Below are positions 52,601 to 60,412 of a DNA stretch of 64,000 nucleotides, piece after piece. A model generated the notes under the pieces. The model saw only the letters and a list, made by a program, of their open reading frames with translations. It was not told the origin of the DNA and made no database searches. This stretch comes from Streptomyces sp. CB02959 (GTDB taxonomy: Bacteria; Actinomycetota; Actinomycetes; Streptomycetales; Streptomycetaceae). Position 1 is the first letter of the stretch, and every line of letters begins with the position of its first letter. The position numbers were made by a program, and so were the translations under genes. The stretch lies in the NCBI RefSeq assembly GCF_002803155.1, contig NZ_NNBP01000001.1, forward strand, positions 310,001 to 374,000, in the 5' to 3' direction.

Positions 52601-54130
52601 AAGGCGCAGCAGCTGCGTACCGACGCGTCGGATGCGCTGGCGTCGGCGGAGCAGGATGCGGCGCGGGCGCGGGCCGAGGCGCGGGGCGATGCGAACCGGA
52701 TGCGGTCGGAGGCGGCCGAGCAGACCGATCGGCTGCTGGGTGAGGCCCGTGCGGAGGCGGAGCGGATCGTCACCGAGGCGACCGAGCTGACGTCGTCGGC
52801 GCAGGACGACGCGGACCGTACGGTCCGGGAGGGCCAGGAGGCCGCCGAGGGGCTGCGGGCCGAGGGCGAGCAGCAGGCGCGGCGGCTGGTGGCGGAGGCC
52901 ACGGAGGCGGCCGAGCGGCTGCGGGCCGAGGCGGCCGAGGTGCTGGAGGGTGCCCGCACGGACGCCGGGCGGACCGCCGACGAGGCGCGTACGGCGGCCA
53001 ACAAGTCCCGGGCGGATGCCGCGGCGCAGGCCGACGAGTTGGTGGCGGAGGCGGCCGGCGAGGCGGAGCGGCTGCGGGCCGAGGCGGCGGAGCGGTCCGC
53101 GGAGGCGGAGCGTGACGCCGACCGGGCTCGGGCCGATGCGCGGGAGCAGGCGGACCGGATGGTCGCGACGGCCACCGCGGAGGCGGACCGGTTGCGTGCG
53201 GAGGCGGCGGAGACCGTCACTGCCGCGCAGGAGCATGCGAATCGGACCCGTGCGGAGGCCGCGAAGGTCCGGGAGGAGGCCGAGGCGGCCGCCGAGCGGA
53301 CCCGTGCGGCGGCGCAGGAGGAGTCCGACCGGTTGGTCGACGAGGCGCGCAAGAGTGCCGCGAAGCGTCGTGGCGATGCGGCCGAGCAGGCCGATCAGTT
53401 GATGGCCAAGGCGCAGGAGGAGGCGCTGAAGACGGCGACCGGCGCGGAGGAGCAGGCCGACACGATGGTCGGGGCGGCGCGCAAGGAGGCCGAGCGGATC
53501 CTGCGCGAGGCCACCACCGAGGGCAATGCGCGGGTGGAGAAGGCGCGTACGGACGCCGACACGTTGCTCGGTGAGGCGCGGCGGGACGCGACGGCCATAA
53601 GGGACCGGTCGGAGGAGTTGCGGGTCCGGATCGAGTCCGAGGTCGAGGAGCTGCACGAGCGGGCCCGGCGGGAGTCGTCGGAGGCGATGAAGAACGCCGG
53701 TGAGCGGGTGGACAAGCTGATCGCGCAGGCCACCGCGCAGCAGGTGGAGGCCGAGGAGAAGGCCGACAAGTTGCTGGCGGATGCCAACAGCGAGGCGAGC
53801 AAGGTGCGGATCGCCGCGGTGAAGAAGGCCGAGGGCCTGATCAAGGAGGCCGAGAACAAGAAGGCCACGGCGGTGCGGGACGCGGACAAGATGCGCGCGG
53901 AGGCGAAGGAGGAGGCCGCGCGGGTCGTGGCGGAGGGCAAGCACGAGCTGGAGGTGCTGACGCGCCGCCGGAAGGACATCAACACCGAGATCTCCCGCGT
54001 TCAGGACGTGCTGGAGGCGCTGGAGTCGTTCGAGGTGCCTGCGCAGGGCGGGGACGGCAAGGGTGGGTCGGCGAAGGCCGCCGCGGGGGCCGGTACAACT
54101 CGTTCGAGTGGCAAGCAGTCTGAAGGGTAG
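49682..54130 (+). CDS. scy: Scy, polarisome coiled-coil scaffold protein
   Basis: A 1482-residue protein, nearly all coiled coil, that organises the tip-growth apparatus (with DivIVA and FilP) in streptomycetes. The N-terminus RGNERQERQWAEADHLSQFE and the heptad-rich LGYQVEVLRAKLHEARR match Scy as I know it. From about residue 60 to 1430 the sequence is Ala/Glu/Arg-rich with the 51-residue hendecad/heptad repeat described for Scy. S. coelicolor Scy is about 1326 residues, so this one is about 156 longer, close to three extra 51-mers. Residues 872-922 and 923-973 are a near-identical pair. GTG 49682 is the start; the ribosome site is weak. The gene is directly upstream of filP, as in S. coelicolor. 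Confidence 0.95.
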   Translation: MRGNERQERQWAEADHLSQFEAEMERLKSERDKAVQHADDLGYQVEVLRAKLHEARRNLASRPAYDNLSHQAEQLLRNAQIQADQLRSDAEREVREARAQTQRLLQEAAERQARMEAELHAEAVGRRQRLDEELNERRQTVESHVNENVAWAEQLRARTEAQARRLMEETRAESDQALSAARAEAQRLADRARERLGTAAEEARAEAESILRRARTDAERLLNAASGQAQEATDQAEQLRSAAGAESEEARRQAAELTRTAEARVQEADAALREARAEAEKLVEEAQQSAGKRLSAAESENEQRTRTAKAEIARLVAEATKEAEALTAEAEQLRADARAEADRLLAEAQEAARSKAAEDSAAQLAKAARAAEEMVTKASEDAKATTKAAAEEAERLRREAEAEADRLREEAHDTAEQLKGAAKNDTKEYRAKTAELQEEARRLRGEAEQLRADAVAEGERIRGEARREAVQQIEEAAGTAEELLSKAKSDAEETRSGAVAESERVRTEAIERAAALRRQAEEALERSRDEAEQLLLEGTQAAEELTGEAEKSAAKLRAEAEEAAQERRAEAQAELDRLRGEAEEKLAAAEESLREARSEAERLRRETQEEAARLKAEAAERRRSLQQQAEEEAERLRSEASDDASAARSEAEAAAARLRSEAAAEAERLKSEAQETADRVRAEAAAAAERTGTEAAEALAEAQEEAGRRRREAEQLLGEAREEAHQERTAAREQSEELLASARTRVGEAQAEAERLVEEADRRAAELVATAEQTAQQVRDAVAGLHEQAGEEIAGLRSAAEHAAERAKSEAQEEADRVRSDAYAERERASEDAARVRREAQEATDAAKSLAERTVAEAIDEGERLRSEAAGVLDAARRDADAARSEAAEQADRLVSEATAEAEEAVAEASAEAEGLRAEAAEVLDAARRDADAARSEAAEQADRLVSEATAEAEKVVAEATAKAGKSVADATAKAQQLRTDASDALASAEQDAARARAEARGDANRMRSEAAEQTDRLLGEARAEAERIVTEATELTSSAQDDADRTVREGQEAAEGLRAEGEQQARRLVAEATEAAERLRAEAAEVLEGARTDAGRTADEARTAANKSRADAAAQADELVAEAAGEAERLRAEAAERSAEAERDADRARADAREQADRMVATATAEADRLRAEAAETVTAAQEHANRTRAEAAKVREEAEAAAERTRAAAQEESDRLVDEARKSAAKRRGDAAEQADQLMAKAQEEALKTATGAEEQADTMVGAARKEAERILREATTEGNARVEKARTDADTLLGEARRDATAIRDRSEELRVRIESEVEELHERARRESSEAMKNAGERVDKLIAQATAQQVEAEEKADKLLADANSEASKVRIAAVKKAEGLIKEAENKKATAVRDADKMRAEAKEEAARVVAEGKHELEVLTRRRKDINTEISRVQDVLEALESFEVPAQGGDGKGGSAKAAAGAGTTRSSGKQSEG
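52295..52600 (+). repeat. Recent tandem duplication of a 153-bp (51-codon) module in scy
   Basis: Copies start at 52295 and 52448, exactly 153 nt apart. Their first about 100 nt, encoding VLDAARRDADAARSEAAEQ and onward to SEATAEAE, differ at only a few third positions; after that they diverge. Such DNA-level identity shows a recent duplication or gene conversion within the ancient repeat protein. Confidence 0.9.
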
Positions 54131-54198
54131 CCACTCAAATGAGGGGTCATTCTCCACTTCAAACGCGCAATGACTCGATGACACGCCGTTAAGACCCC

Positions 54199-54204
54199 TA
54201 GGAT
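54199..54204 (+). promoter_or_regulatory. -10 box of the filP promoter
   Basis: TAGGAT in the 114-nt scy-filP gap, 40 nt before the filP ATG. Weak -35 candidates (ATGACA at 54178, spacing 15) are visible. It implies that filP has its own promoter in addition to any read-through from scy. Confidence 0.5.
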
Positions 54205-54244
54205 TCTCCTTATCACCTCACCGGTCTCTTTCGACAGGAACCCC

Positions 54245-55183
54245 ATGAGCGACACTTCCTCCCCCTTCGGCTTCGAGCTCGTGCGGCGTGGGTACGACCG
54301 CGGTCAGGTGGATGACCGCATTACGAAACTGGTCGCGGACCGCGACAGTGCGCTGGCCCGTATCACCTCGCTGGAGAAGCGCATCGAGGAGCTGCACCTC
54401 GAGACGCAGAACGCCCAGGCTCAGGTCACCGACGCCGAACCCTCCTACGCGGGCCTCGGCGCGCGTGTGGAGAAGATCCTCCGCCTCGCGGAGGAGGAGG
54501 CCAAGGAGCTGCGTGAGGAGGCCCGTCGGGCCGCCGAGCAGCACCGTGAGCTGGCCGAGTCGGCCGCCCAGCAGGTCCGCAACGACGCGGAGTCGTTCGC
54601 CGTCGAGCGCAAGTCCAAGGCCGAGGACGAGGGCGCCCGGATCGTCGAGAAGGCGAAGGGCGAGGCGGCCACGATGCGCGCCGAGGCGCAGAAGGACGCG
54701 CAGTCCAAGCGTGAGGAGGCGGACGCCCTCTTCGAGGAGACCCGTGCCAAGGCCGCGCAGGCCGCCGCGGACTTCGAGACCAACCTCGCCAAGCGTCGTG
54801 AGCAGTCCGAGCGTGACCTGGCGTCGCGGCAGGCGAAGGCCGAGAAGCGGCTGGCGGAGATCGAGCACCGGGCGGAGCAGCTGCGTCTGGAGGCGGAGAA
54901 GCTGCGGACGGACGCGGAGCGTCGGGCCCGGCAGACGGTGGAGACGGCGCAGCGTCAGGCCGAGGACATCGTGGCGGACGCCAATGCCAAGGCCGACCGG
55001 ATCCGCAGCGAATCGGAGCGCGAGCTGGCGGCGCTCACCAACCGCCGCGACTCGATCAACGCGCAGCTGACCAACGTCCGCGAGATGCTGGCGACGCTGA
55101 CGGGTGCGGCGGTGGCCGCCGCCGGTGCGCCCGGTGACGACGAGTCCGTCTCCCGCGGGGTGCCCGCCCAGCAGAGCCGCTGA
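54245..55183 (+). CDS. filP: FilP, intermediate-filament-like cytoskeletal protein
   Basis: A 312-residue coiled-coil protein forming filaments or networks behind hyphal tips and giving rigidity to the cell. The N-terminus FGFELVRRGYDRGQVDDRI resembles the DivIVA-type N-domain; a long coiled coil spans about residues 25-275, first heptad then Ala/Glu-rich hendecad-like. Length is close to the 310 residues I recall for S. coelicolor FilP. ATG 54245 has AGGAA 6 nt upstream. It directly follows scy, its relative and partner. Confidence 0.95.
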   Translation: MSDTSSPFGFELVRRGYDRGQVDDRITKLVADRDSALARITSLEKRIEELHLETQNAQAQVTDAEPSYAGLGARVEKILRLAEEEAKELREEARRAAEQHRELAESAAQQVRNDAESFAVERKSKAEDEGARIVEKAKGEAATMRAEAQKDAQSKREEADALFEETRAKAAQAAADFETNLAKRREQSERDLASRQAKAEKRLAEIEHRAEQLRLEAEKLRTDAERRARQTVETAQRQAEDIVADANAKADRIRSESERELAALTNRRDSINAQLTNVREMLATLTGAAVAAAGAPGDDESVSRGVPAQQSR

Positions 55184-55324
55184 GGCTGACGCCGGCAGGT
55201 TTCGCGTCGTTCTTCTCCGTGCCCTCGTACCGCCTGTGTGGCAGTGCGGGGGCACGGCCGTGTGGGGGGGCGGGGCGGTCGTCCGGGCGGCGTCGCCCAG
55301 GTGGCGGGGGTCTCCGGGCGCACC

Positions 55325-55330
55325 TAGCGT
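55325..55330 (+). promoter_or_regulatory. -10 box of the first ABC-2 ATPase gene
   Basis: TAGCGT ends 8 nt before ATG 55338, with no ribosome site between. The same hexamer occurs before nucS. Suggests a leaderless transcript; no clear -35. Confidence 0.45.
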
Positions 55331-55337
55331 GCTGTAC

Positions 55338-56360
55338 ATGATCGAGCTCAAGGGGCTGACCAAGCATTACGGTGACAAGGTCGCGGTGGACCAGTTGACG
55401 TTCACCGTACGGCCTGGGATCGTCACCGGCTTCCTCGGTCCCAATGGTGCGGGGAAGTCCACCACCATGCGGATGGTGCTCGGTCTGGACAATCCGACGG
55501 CCGGCTCGGTCCGGATCGACGGCAAGCACTACCGGCAGTTGAAGGACCCGCTGACGTATGTCGGGGCGCTGCTGGACGCCAAGGCGATGCACGGTGGCCG
55601 TAGTGCCGCCAACCACCTGCTGTGTCTGGCGCAGAGCAACGGCATTCCGCGGGCCCGGGTCGACGAGGTGCTGGATCTCGTCGGGTTGACGTCGGTCGCG
55701 AAGAAGCGGTCGAGGGGCTTTTCGCTCGGGATGGGGCAGCGGTTGGGGATCGCGGCGGCGCTGCTCGGCAATCCGCGGATCCTGATGTTCGACGAGCCGG
55801 TCAACGGGCTGGATCCGGAGGGCATCCACTGGATCCGGCATGTGATGAAGCGTCTCGCGGCCCAGGGGCGGACGGTCTTCGTGTCCTCGCACCTGATGAG
55901 TGAGATGGCGTTGACCGCGGAGCATCTGGTGGTGATCGGGAAGGGGCGGCTGTTGGCGGACACGTCGATGGCGGAGTTCATCCAGGAGAATTCGCGGTCG
56001 TATGTGCGGCTGCGGTCGCCGGAGCGGGAGCGGCTGCTGGACGTGCTGCACCGGGCGGGTGTGCGGGCGGTGGCGGGGCCGGACGGTGCGCTGGAGGTCG
56101 ACGGGGTGCCGGCGGAGCGGCTGGGTGAACTGGCCGCCGCGCAGCGGGTGGTGCTGCATGAGTTGAGCCCTCAGCAGGCTTCCTTGGAGGAGGCGTTCAT
56201 GCAGTTGACGGCGGGGGTGGTGGAGTACCACGCGCGCAACGGCGGCGGGCCGGCGGCGGGGCGCCGGGGGCCGTCGCGGCCGGCGGTTCCGGAGAGGGCG
56301 TTGTCGGTCGGGCCGCCGCCGGGGAGTTGGGGTACGGGCTGGCAGAGGAAGAGGAGCTGA
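55338..56360 (+). CDS. ABC-2-type transporter ATP-binding protein (first copy)
   Basis: A 340-residue ATPase: Walker A GPNGAGKST, signature SLGMGQRLGIA (LGMGQ in place of LSGGQ), Walker B ILMFDEP, then GLDPEG and SSHLMSEMALTAEHL. It is of the class paired with ABC-2 permeases (daunorubicin/bacitracin-efflux-like). The C-terminal 60 residues are Pro/Gly/Arg-rich. The permease gene begins 3 nt after the stop. It is clearly paralogous to the ATPase at 57263-58585. Substrate unknown. Confidence 0.92.
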   Translation: MIELKGLTKHYGDKVAVDQLTFTVRPGIVTGFLGPNGAGKSTTMRMVLGLDNPTAGSVRIDGKHYRQLKDPLTYVGALLDAKAMHGGRSAANHLLCLAQSNGIPRARVDEVLDLVGLTSVAKKRSRGFSLGMGQRLGIAAALLGNPRILMFDEPVNGLDPEGIHWIRHVMKRLAAQGRTVFVSSHLMSEMALTAEHLVVIGKGRLLADTSMAEFIQENSRSYVRLRSPERERLLDVLHRAGVRAVAGPDGALEVDGVPAERLGELAAAQRVVLHELSPQQASLEEAFMQLTAGVVEYHARNGGGPAAGRRGPSRPAVPERALSVGPPPGSWGTGWQRKRS

Positions 56361-56363
56361 CGG

Positions 56364-57137
56364 ATGGCTGTCGTCGGGCAGGCCCTGCGGTCGGAGTGGA
56401 CCAAGATCCGGTCGGTGCGGTCGACGGTGTGGACGCTGGGTACGGCGGTGGTGGTCACCGTCGCGCTGGGCGTGCTGATCTGCACGTTGGCGCGGAAGGA
56501 CTTCGAGGGGATGCCGGATCGGCAGCGGCTCGCCTTCGATCCCACCAACATCAGCTTCGCGGGGATGGGGCTGGGGCAGCTGGCGATGATCGTGTTCGGG
56601 GTGCTGGTGGTGTCGAACGAGTACAGCACCGGGATGATCCGTACGTCGCTCGCGGCGGTGCCGCAGCGCGGGGTGTTCCTCTTCTGCAAGCTGCTGGTGG
56701 CCGCCGCGTTGGTCTTCGTGGTGGGGCTGGTCACCAGTTTCACGACGTTCTTCGCGGGTCAGGCGGCGCTCGGTGAGCACCGGGCGTACCTGGGTGATCC
56801 GGGGGTGCTGCGGGCGGTGCTCGGCGGTGCGCTCTACATGACGATGATCGCGCTGTTCTCGATGGCGGTGGCCACGATGCTGCGCAGTCCGATGTTGTCG
56901 CTGGGCATCCTGATGCCGTTCTTCTTCCTGATCTCCAGCATCCTGGGGAACGTCTCGGCGACCCGGAAGATCGGCCGTTATCTTCCGGATCAGGCCGGTT
57001 CGAAGATCATGCAGGTGGTCGCGCCGGTCAACGACGAGACGCCGTACGGGCCGTGGGGCGGTTTCGCGATCATGGCGGTGTGGACGATGGCCGCGTTGCT
57101 CGCCGGCTATCTGCTGTTGAACCGGCGGGACGCCTGA
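56364..57137 (+). CDS. ABC-2-type transporter permease (first copy)
   Basis: A 257-residue membrane protein with six hydrophobic segments. The N-terminal stretch EWTKIRSVRSTVWTLG is identical in the second permease (58582-59865), showing duplication of the ATPase/permease pair. SNEYSTGMIRTSLAAVPQR is the usual ABC-2 permease cytoplasmic loop. ATG 56364 is 3 nt after the ATPase stop. Substrate unknown; position next to filP invites a link to the tip envelope, but this is inference only. Confidence 0.9.
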   Translation: MAVVGQALRSEWTKIRSVRSTVWTLGTAVVVTVALGVLICTLARKDFEGMPDRQRLAFDPTNISFAGMGLGQLAMIVFGVLVVSNEYSTGMIRTSLAAVPQRGVFLFCKLLVAAALVFVVGLVTSFTTFFAGQAALGEHRAYLGDPGVLRAVLGGALYMTMIALFSMAVATMLRSPMLSLGILMPFFFLISSILGNVSATRKIGRYLPDQAGSKIMQVVAPVNDETPYGPWGGFAIMAVWTMAALLAGYLLLNRRDA

Positions 57138-57262
57138 GGCCGGGCGGGTCCGCCGGTCCCCTTTCGCCGTTTTGGCGGGAACCGTCAACGTGCCGATAGC
57201 CTCATAACCCTCACGGGGGCACGAGGGCGCCTCTGCCCCGACCATCTCGCGAGGGGCGGAGA

Positions 57263-58585
57263 ATGATCGAGGCAGTCGGCCTGACCAAGCGCTACGGGCC
57301 GAAGACGGCCGTGCACAACCTGTCGTTCCAGGTGCGTCCGGGCACCGTCACCGGCTTCCTGGGGCCCAACGGCTCCGGCAAGTCGACGACCATGCGGATG
57401 ATCCTGGGCCTCGACGCCCCGACGTCCGGCCACGCCACGATCGGTGGCCGCCCGTTCCGTCAGACCCCCAATGCCGCGCGCCAGGTGGGTGCGCTGCTGG
57501 ACGCCAAGGCGGTGCACGGCGGCCGCAGTGCGCGGGCGCATCTGCTGTCGCTGGCGCAGCTGTCCGGGATCCCGGCCCGGCGGGTCGACGAGGTGCTGGG
57601 GGTGGTCGGTCTCCAGGACGTGGCCCACCGGCGGTCGAAGGGCTTCTCGCTCGGTATGGGGCAGCGGTTGGGGATCGCGGCGGCGCTGCTCGGCGATCCG
57701 CAGGTGCTGCTGTTCGACGAGCCGGTCAACGGGTTGGACCCGGAGGGCATCCTGTGGGTGCGGAACCTGATGAAGCAGTTGGCGGCCGAGGGCCGTACGG
57801 TCTTCGTCTCCTCGCACCTGATGAGCGAGATGGCGTTGACCGCGGAGCATCTGATCGTGATCGGCCGCGGCCAGTTGCTCGCGGACATGGCCGTGCAGGA
57901 CTTCATTTCGGCCAACTCGGCGGACTTCGCCCGGGTGCGGACGCCGGACGGTGAGCCGGCGCAGCGGGAGAAGCTGACCGCGGCGCTGGCCGAGGCCGGC
58001 GGTCAGGCGGTGCCCGAGGCGGACGGCGCGCTGCGGGTGACCGGGCTGCCGCTGCCCCGGATCAGCGATCTGGCGCATGCGGCCGACATCCGGCTGTGGG
58101 AGTTGTCGCCGCACCAGGCGTCGCTGGAGGAGGCGTACATGCGGATGACGCAGGGGGTCGTCGACTACCGCTCGACGGCCGACCCGCGGGCCGGTCTCCA
58201 GCAGGCGCCCGCCGGGTATCCGCCGCAGGGCGGCGCCGTGCCGGGGTACGCGCCGGGGCAGCCGGGCGTGCCGGGGCAGCCGGTGGTGCCGGGCCAGGTG
58301 CCGCCGGGGGTGCCCGCGCCGCCGCACCCGTACGCCCAGCCGGGTCCGTACGCGCCGGCGGGTCCCTACGCCGTCCACAACGCCGGGGCCGCCCCGGTGC
58401 CGGGTGGACCGGTGCCCCCGCCGCAGCAGGGTCACCCGTACGGGGCACCCGGTGTGTACGGTGCGCCCCACCCGTACGGGCAGCAGCCGTCGCACGCCGC
58501 GCCGGTGCCGCCCGCCCAGCCGCCGGTTCCGCCGGCCGCCGCCCCCGCCGCCCAGCCCACGCCGCACACCCAGGACGCCCGATGA
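57263..58585 (+). CDS. ABC-2-type transporter ATP-binding protein with Pro/Gly-rich tail (second copy)
   Basis: A 440-residue protein. Residues 1-305 are an ATPase very like that at 55338 (GPNGSGKST, SLGMGQRLGIA, VLLFDEP, SSHLMSEMALTAEHL). From about 312 a 125-residue Pro/Gly/Ala/Tyr-rich tail follows (repeats such as PGQPGVPGQPVVPGQV and PYGAPGVYGAPHPYG), probably unstructured. ATG 57263 follows a GGAG site; a candidate promoter is TTGGCG (57172) with TAGCCT (57197). Its stop overlaps the permease start by 4 nt. Confidence 0.9.
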   Translation: MIEAVGLTKRYGPKTAVHNLSFQVRPGTVTGFLGPNGSGKSTTMRMILGLDAPTSGHATIGGRPFRQTPNAARQVGALLDAKAVHGGRSARAHLLSLAQLSGIPARRVDEVLGVVGLQDVAHRRSKGFSLGMGQRLGIAAALLGDPQVLLFDEPVNGLDPEGILWVRNLMKQLAAEGRTVFVSSHLMSEMALTAEHLIVIGRGQLLADMAVQDFISANSADFARVRTPDGEPAQREKLTAALAEAGGQAVPEADGALRVTGLPLPRISDLAHAADIRLWELSPHQASLEEAYMRMTQGVVDYRSTADPRAGLQQAPAGYPPQGGAVPGYAPGQPGVPGQPVVPGQVPPGVPAPPHPYAQPGPYAPAGPYAVHNAGAAPVPGGPVPPPQQGHPYGAPGVYGAPHPYGQQPSHAAPVPPAQPPVPPAAAPAAQPTPHTQDAR

Positions 58586-59865
58586 CCAGCCCTCAGCAGC
58601 CGCAGCCCCAGCCGCAGCCGGAGACCGGTGCGCCGCAGACCGGTGCGCAGCCGATGCCGCCCTCCCCCGAGCTCTCGACTCCGTTCGAGCAGGGGGGACC
58701 CCCGTCGCCCGTCCCGGCCCCCGGGCCGATGCCGCCCGCCGCTCCCCCGGCCCCCGCGCAGGAACCGGGGACGATGATGCTGCAGGCGCAGCCGCAGCCG
58801 GCCCCCGCCAAGGAGCCCGGCACGATGATGCTGCAGGCGCAGCCGCCGGCCGGCGGCCACCCCGAGCCGAAGCCGCTGGCGGCGCACGGACCGGGCAAGG
58901 AGGGCGGCACGATGATGCTCACCGCCTCCGCGCCGCCGCAGGCCCCGCAGCAGCACCCGCAGCCGCATCCTCAGCAGCCGCCGCTGCAGCCGCAGCAGCC
59001 GCAGGCGCCGCTCCCGCAGCAGCATCCGCAGCCCTTCGGCGCCAACTGGCAGGCGGCGGCGCCGGGTTACGTCTCGCCCATCCCCGTCCGCCCGACCCAC
59101 CTCGGCCATGCGCTGGCCGCCGAGTGGACCAAGATCCGTTCGGTGCGTTCGACGGTGTGGACGCTGGGCGTGATGACCGTGCTCGTCCTCGGCATCGGTG
59201 TGCTGGTCGCCACGTCCGTGGGGTCGATGGACAGCGTCGGCACGACGTCGCCGCTGTTCTTCGGGCTCTTCGGGATGCTGCTGGGCGTGCTGTGCGTGCT
59301 GCCGCTCGGTGTGCTGGTGACCTCCTCGGAGTACGGCACCGGCATGATCCGTACGACGCTGGCGGCCTGCCCGGCCCGGGGCCGGGTGCTGGCGGCCAAG
59401 GCGATCGTCTTCTTCGGGCTGACCTTCGTGGTGACCACCGTCGTCACCGGGCTCGTGGCGCTCGCCGACAACGCCATGATCGGCGGCATCAGCAAGGCGG
59501 AGATCGGCGCCGCCGACTGGCTCCGGTCGACCGTGGGGATCGGTCTGTACGTCTCGTTCCTGGGGCTGCTGGCGCTGGCCGTCGGTTCGCTGATCCGGCA
59601 TTCCGCGGGTGCGATCACGCTCATGATCGGCGTGGTGCTGCTGCCGTTCGTCCTGTCGATGTTCATGTTCGCCCAGAGCCTGGAGGGGCTGCGGAACTTC
59701 CTGATGGGCTACTCGATCCCCAACCAGCTCACGGTGATGTACGGCAACAAGTTCCCGTTCGTGGACGGCGGTCCGTCCGGCTGGCAGCCGCTGTGGATCG
59801 TCATGGGGCTCGCCGCCCTCGCCCTCGGCGGGGCCTACGCGGCACTGCGGCAGCGCGACGTGTAG
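58582..59865 (+). CDS. ABC-2-type permease with long Pro/Gln-rich cytoplasmic tail (second copy)
   Basis: A 427-residue protein. Residues 1-175 are a Pro/Gln-rich, probably disordered tail containing three GTMML motifs (63-67, 80-84, 109-113), two of them in the longer repeat EPGTMMLQAQP. The membrane domain from about 178 (EWTKIRSVRSTVWTLG, six hydrophobic segments, SSEYGTGMIRTTLAACPARG) is paralogous to the permease at 56364. ATG 58582 overlaps the ATPase stop (ATGA). Disordered tails on both ATPase and permease are unusual for this class and could recruit partners. The transported substrate is unknown. Confidence 0.9.
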   Translation: MTSPQQPQPQPQPETGAPQTGAQPMPPSPELSTPFEQGGPPSPVPAPGPMPPAAPPAPAQEPGTMMLQAQPQPAPAKEPGTMMLQAQPPAGGHPEPKPLAAHGPGKEGGTMMLTASAPPQAPQQHPQPHPQQPPLQPQQPQAPLPQQHPQPFGANWQAAAPGYVSPIPVRPTHLGHALAAEWTKIRSVRSTVWTLGVMTVLVLGIGVLVATSVGSMDSVGTTSPLFFGLFGMLLGVLCVLPLGVLVTSSEYGTGMIRTTLAACPARGRVLAAKAIVFFGLTFVVTTVVTGLVALADNAMIGGISKAEIGAADWLRSTVGIGLYVSFLGLLALAVGSLIRHSAGAITLMIGVVLLPFVLSMFMFAQSLEGLRNFLMGYSIPNQLTVMYGNKFPFVDGGPSGWQPLWIVMGLAALALGGAYAALRQRDV

Positions 59866-59869
59866 CGCT

Positions 59870-60193
59870 TCAGTACCGCGGTGCGTTACGGGACCGCTGG
59901 AGCCGCGCGCTCCGGCGGTTCCGTGCGTTCCAGCAGGCTTTGTGCCAGTGCCGGCGGTCGTCGACGTCGCCCTCCCGGGGCCAGGTGACGACGTGCGGGA
60001 CGCCGGGCGGGATCTCCTGGTCGCAGCCGGGGCAGCGGTAGTGCTTGGTCGCGCCGCCGCCACCGACCGGGCGGACCACCCAGTCCTCGCCGCGCCACTC
60101 CTCGGTCGTCTCGAAGCCGTAGCGGCCGACGCCGGCGTGGTCCGCGCGGTCGGGGGGATTCGCACCGCATTGGCGGTTTCGACGCGGGGACAC
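59870..60193 (-). CDS. Small zinc-ribbon-like protein (older annotation: ATP/GTP-binding)
   Basis: A 107-residue basic protein. The core YRCPGCDQEIPPGVPHVVTW, then HWHKACW, offers Cys-x2-Cys and His/Cys ligands for one zinc ion. The ends are Arg-rich. I recall conserved Streptomyces homologs annotated as ATP/GTP-binding, but no P-loop is present. GTG 60193 follows GAGGTG. It converges on the ABC permease with only 4 nt between stops, so the two transcripts must overlap. Confidence 0.8.
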   Translation of the reverse strand: MSPRRNRQCGANPPDRADHAGVGRYGFETTEEWRGEDWVVRPVGGGGATKHYRCPGCDQEIPPGVPHVVTWPREGDVDDRRHWHKACWNARNRRSARLQRSRNAPRY

Positions 60194-60412
60194 GGCACAC
60201 CTCGGCAGGTCGACGGGGAGGGATCCCCCTGAACGGAGCTGAGAGCTTGGGGGAGGGCTGTCACCAGCGTACGCGGCGCGGTCAGGGCCAAAAGTCCGCC
60301 GTCACGTTTCTGCGATGATCTGGAAATTTCGCGTCAGGCCGTGCCCTGGGCACGCGTCGCACGTTGTTGCCGGGCGAGGGGGGTCGCGTCGGCTGCAAGG
60401 AGGCAGAGAGCG

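Noticed and set aside
49094..54184. A 1696-residue open frame antisense to scy
   Set aside because: It is the mirror of the Ala/Glu/Arg-rich scy codons, giving Leu/Arg/Gly strings with no domain, and scy on the other strand is certain.
54131..54244. A terminator between scy and filP
   Set aside because: Only a tiny CTCAAATGAG hairpin is visible, too weak to call; read-through from scy into filP remains possible.
59870..60193. Annotation as ATP/GTP-binding protein
   Set aside because: There is no Walker A motif; the only clear feature is a Cys/His zinc-binding pattern.
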